NCBI RefSeq assembly: GCF_006385705.1
Contig: NZ_VFRQ01000007.1
Span: 248,001 to 312,000, forward strand
Direction of reading: 5' to 3'
Source: Pontibacter mangrovi
Lineage (GTDB): Bacteria > Bacteroidota > Bacteroidia > Cytophagales > Hymenobacteraceae
Length of the DNA: 64,000 nt
Positions 62,811 through 64,000 of the stretch are shown in pieces. The notes beneath the pieces are model-generated. The model did no database searches. It was not told the origin of the DNA and saw nothing but the letters and a program-made list of their open reading frames with translations. The position numbers and the translations under genes were made by a program. Within the stretch, counting starts at the first letter, position 1; each line of letters starts with the position of its first letter.

Positions 62811-64000
62811 ATGAAAAAACGTGTACTTCAGCTTCTGCTTCTTTCCGGGGCAGGATTTATACTTTCCGCGCAAACAGCAACAGCGCAAGTCTCTTTCACG
62901 GGGCAGATCAGGACGAGAACAGAACTGCGCCACGGGCAAGGTTCTTTGCCTGCCAAAGATGCCAAGCCCAACTTTTTTACCAACCAGCGCACCCGCCTGA
63001 ACCTAGGTTACACGACCGACAGGCTCCGGTTTTTGATCTCGGCGCAAGAAGTACGGGTGTGGGGCTCGGATCAGTCCACGATCAGCAACCTGGAAGGCAG
63101 CAAGCTGTTCCTGCACCAGGCCTGGGGCGAGCTCATCCTCAGCGATTCTTCTAGCATCAAAGTTGACAACCTAAGTATAAAAGCTGGCCGGCAGGAGATC
63201 ATGTACGACGACTCGCGGCTGCTGGGCAACCTGGACTGGCTGCAGCAGGCCCGCCGCCATGACGCTGTCATCCTCAAGTTCAGCAACAAAGGCTGGCAGG
63301 CTGATCTAGGCTTTGCCTTCAACCAGAACCACGGCCAGGACACGCCGGGCAAGAGCGGCAACATTTACCAAAGTATACCGGCTGCCCCGGTGGCGCCCGG
63401 CACCAACGGCATCGGTATGATGTATAAAAGTATGCAGTACGGCTATTTTGCCCGAAACGCAACGTTCGGCAGGCTGAGTCTGCTGCTGTTTAAGGATGAC
63501 TTTCAGAAAACCCAGGTGCAGGACGGGGTGCTGCAGTATACCGAAGGCGTGAACAGCCGGGTAACCCTGGGAGGCGCGCTTTTCTCCAAGCTGTCGGATA
63601 ACTTGCGGGTAAACGCTGCTGCCTACTACCAGGGTAACGACGACCGGCTTGGCAATACGCTGGAGGCCTATAACCTGACACTGGACGCCGCCTATACCTA
63701 TGGCAAGCTCACCACCAACCCCGGCTTCGACTGGCTATCCGGTAACGGCAAAGACACCTCGGGCAACGTGAACCACCGCTTCGACCCGCTCTACGGCACG
63801 CCGCACAAGTTCTGGGGCTTTATGGATTATTTTTATGTAGCCGATGCCTTTGGCACCGACGGCAACCCCACCCGCTCGCCAGGCTTGGTGGACTATTTCA
63901 TCCGGAACAGGTATGTTGCCAGTGACAAGCTTTCAGCCTCGGTAGACCTGCATGCGTTTTATGCGGCCAACAGCTTTGCAGAGGGCGAGGTAAGCCCTCT
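62811..64000 (+). CDS. Alginate-export-type outer-membrane porin (partial, runs off window)
   Basis: The frame is open to the window end (about 396 residues seen). I choose the ATG at 62811, which begins a clean signal peptide (MKKRVLQLLLLSGAGFILSAQTATAQ); an ATG at 62787 in the same frame is possible. The mature part starts VSFTGQIRTRTELRHGQG and continues with QRTRLNLGYTTDRLRFLISAQ, LSIKAGRQEIMYDDSRLLGNLDW, and later YFIRNRYVASDKLSASV. This matches the alginate_exp barrel family, which often accompanies denitrification genes in Bacteroidota. Substrate unknown. Confidence 0.75.
   Translation, partial: MKKRVLQLLLLSGAGFILSAQTATAQVSFTGQIRTRTELRHGQGSLPAKDAKPNFFTNQRTRLNLGYTTDRLRFLISAQEVRVWGSDQSTISNLEGSKLFLHQAWGELILSDSSSIKVDNLSIKAGRQEIMYDDSRLLGNLDWLQQARRHDAVILKFSNKGWQADLGFAFNQNHGQDTPGKSGNIYQSIPAAPVAPGTNGIGMMYKSMQYGYFARNATFGRLSLLLFKDDFQKTQVQDGVLQYTEGVNSRVTLGGALFSKLSDNLRVNAAAYYQGNDDRLGNTLEAYNLTLDAAYTYGKLTTNPGFDWLSGNGKDTSGNVNHRFDPLYGTPHKFWGFMDYFYVADAFGTDGNPTRSPGLVDYFIRNRYVASDKLSASVDLHAFYAANSFAEGEVSP

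Noticed and set aside
1-64000. CRISPR array
   Set aside because: No regularly spaced direct repeats of 25-40 bp were seen; the only repeats are hairpins, IS ends, tRNA-linked words and protein-coding repeats.

Overview
The window is a chromosomal stretch of a member of the Bacteroidota, most likely Cytophagales/Hymenobacteraceae (Pontibacter-like). The evidence is the TAnnTTTG-type promoters, the tRNA genes without encoded CCA, a DUF5686 protein with a carboxypeptidase-regulatory domain, a paired M16 protease locus, Bat-type VWA/TPR proteins, and an AniA-type copper nitrite reductase fused to cytochrome c. The genus is an inference from gene content, not from a marker gene.

Left half (1-33.2 kb): an accessory or defense island ending at a tRNA-Arg gene. 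It opens with the tail of an unknown gene and an XRE regulator. Next come remains of a tailed-phage packaging module (terminase C-terminus at 928; portal-like gene with a nonsense codon at 4226), interrupted by an AT-rich insert with a tyrosinase-like protein and a decayed outer-membrane gene (1717-3712). A 4.9-kb gene then encodes a DEDD exonuclease-RecQ-UvrD fusion, followed by an overlapping small partner and a membrane-anchored amidohydrolase cut short by an IS66 element (12589-14859). A visibly AT-rich block follows: a minus-strand operon hsdR-hsdM-hsdS-AAA ATPase-HNH nuclease (a type I restriction-modification system with a Septu-like pair appended), a small leading gene, a frameshifted phospholipase D-type nuclease and a HEPN-like protein truncated by an IS256 element. 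A 24-bp direct repeat brackets this block (14877 and 27123). The island closes with McrB/McrC (5-methylcytosine-type restriction with an N-terminal EVE-like domain) and a non-coding stretch with terminator hairpins and att-like repeats next to tRNA-Arg.

Right half (33.2-64 kb): ordinary core chromosome. It holds tRNA-Ser/Pro/Arg, batB-batC, an HD hydrolase, DUF983, VOC and thioesterase proteins, an S9 peptidase, a repeat-rich spacer with two long palindromes, a thiolase, a YwqK/MORN-like repeat protein, two M16 proteases, a beta-carbonic anhydrase, the DUF5686 protein, a TetR-TolC-MFP-RND efflux operon, and a denitrification-type cluster nirK(-cyt c)-nirV-SCO-porin. That cluster has a strong CRP/FNR-type palindrome upstream. 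The short word AGTATA/TATACT recurs strikingly often in this half.

Candidates for undescribed biology are the exonuclease-RecQ-UvrD/253-aa/amidohydrolase cluster with its structured 5' leader, and the hsdRMS-AAA-HNH composite operon.
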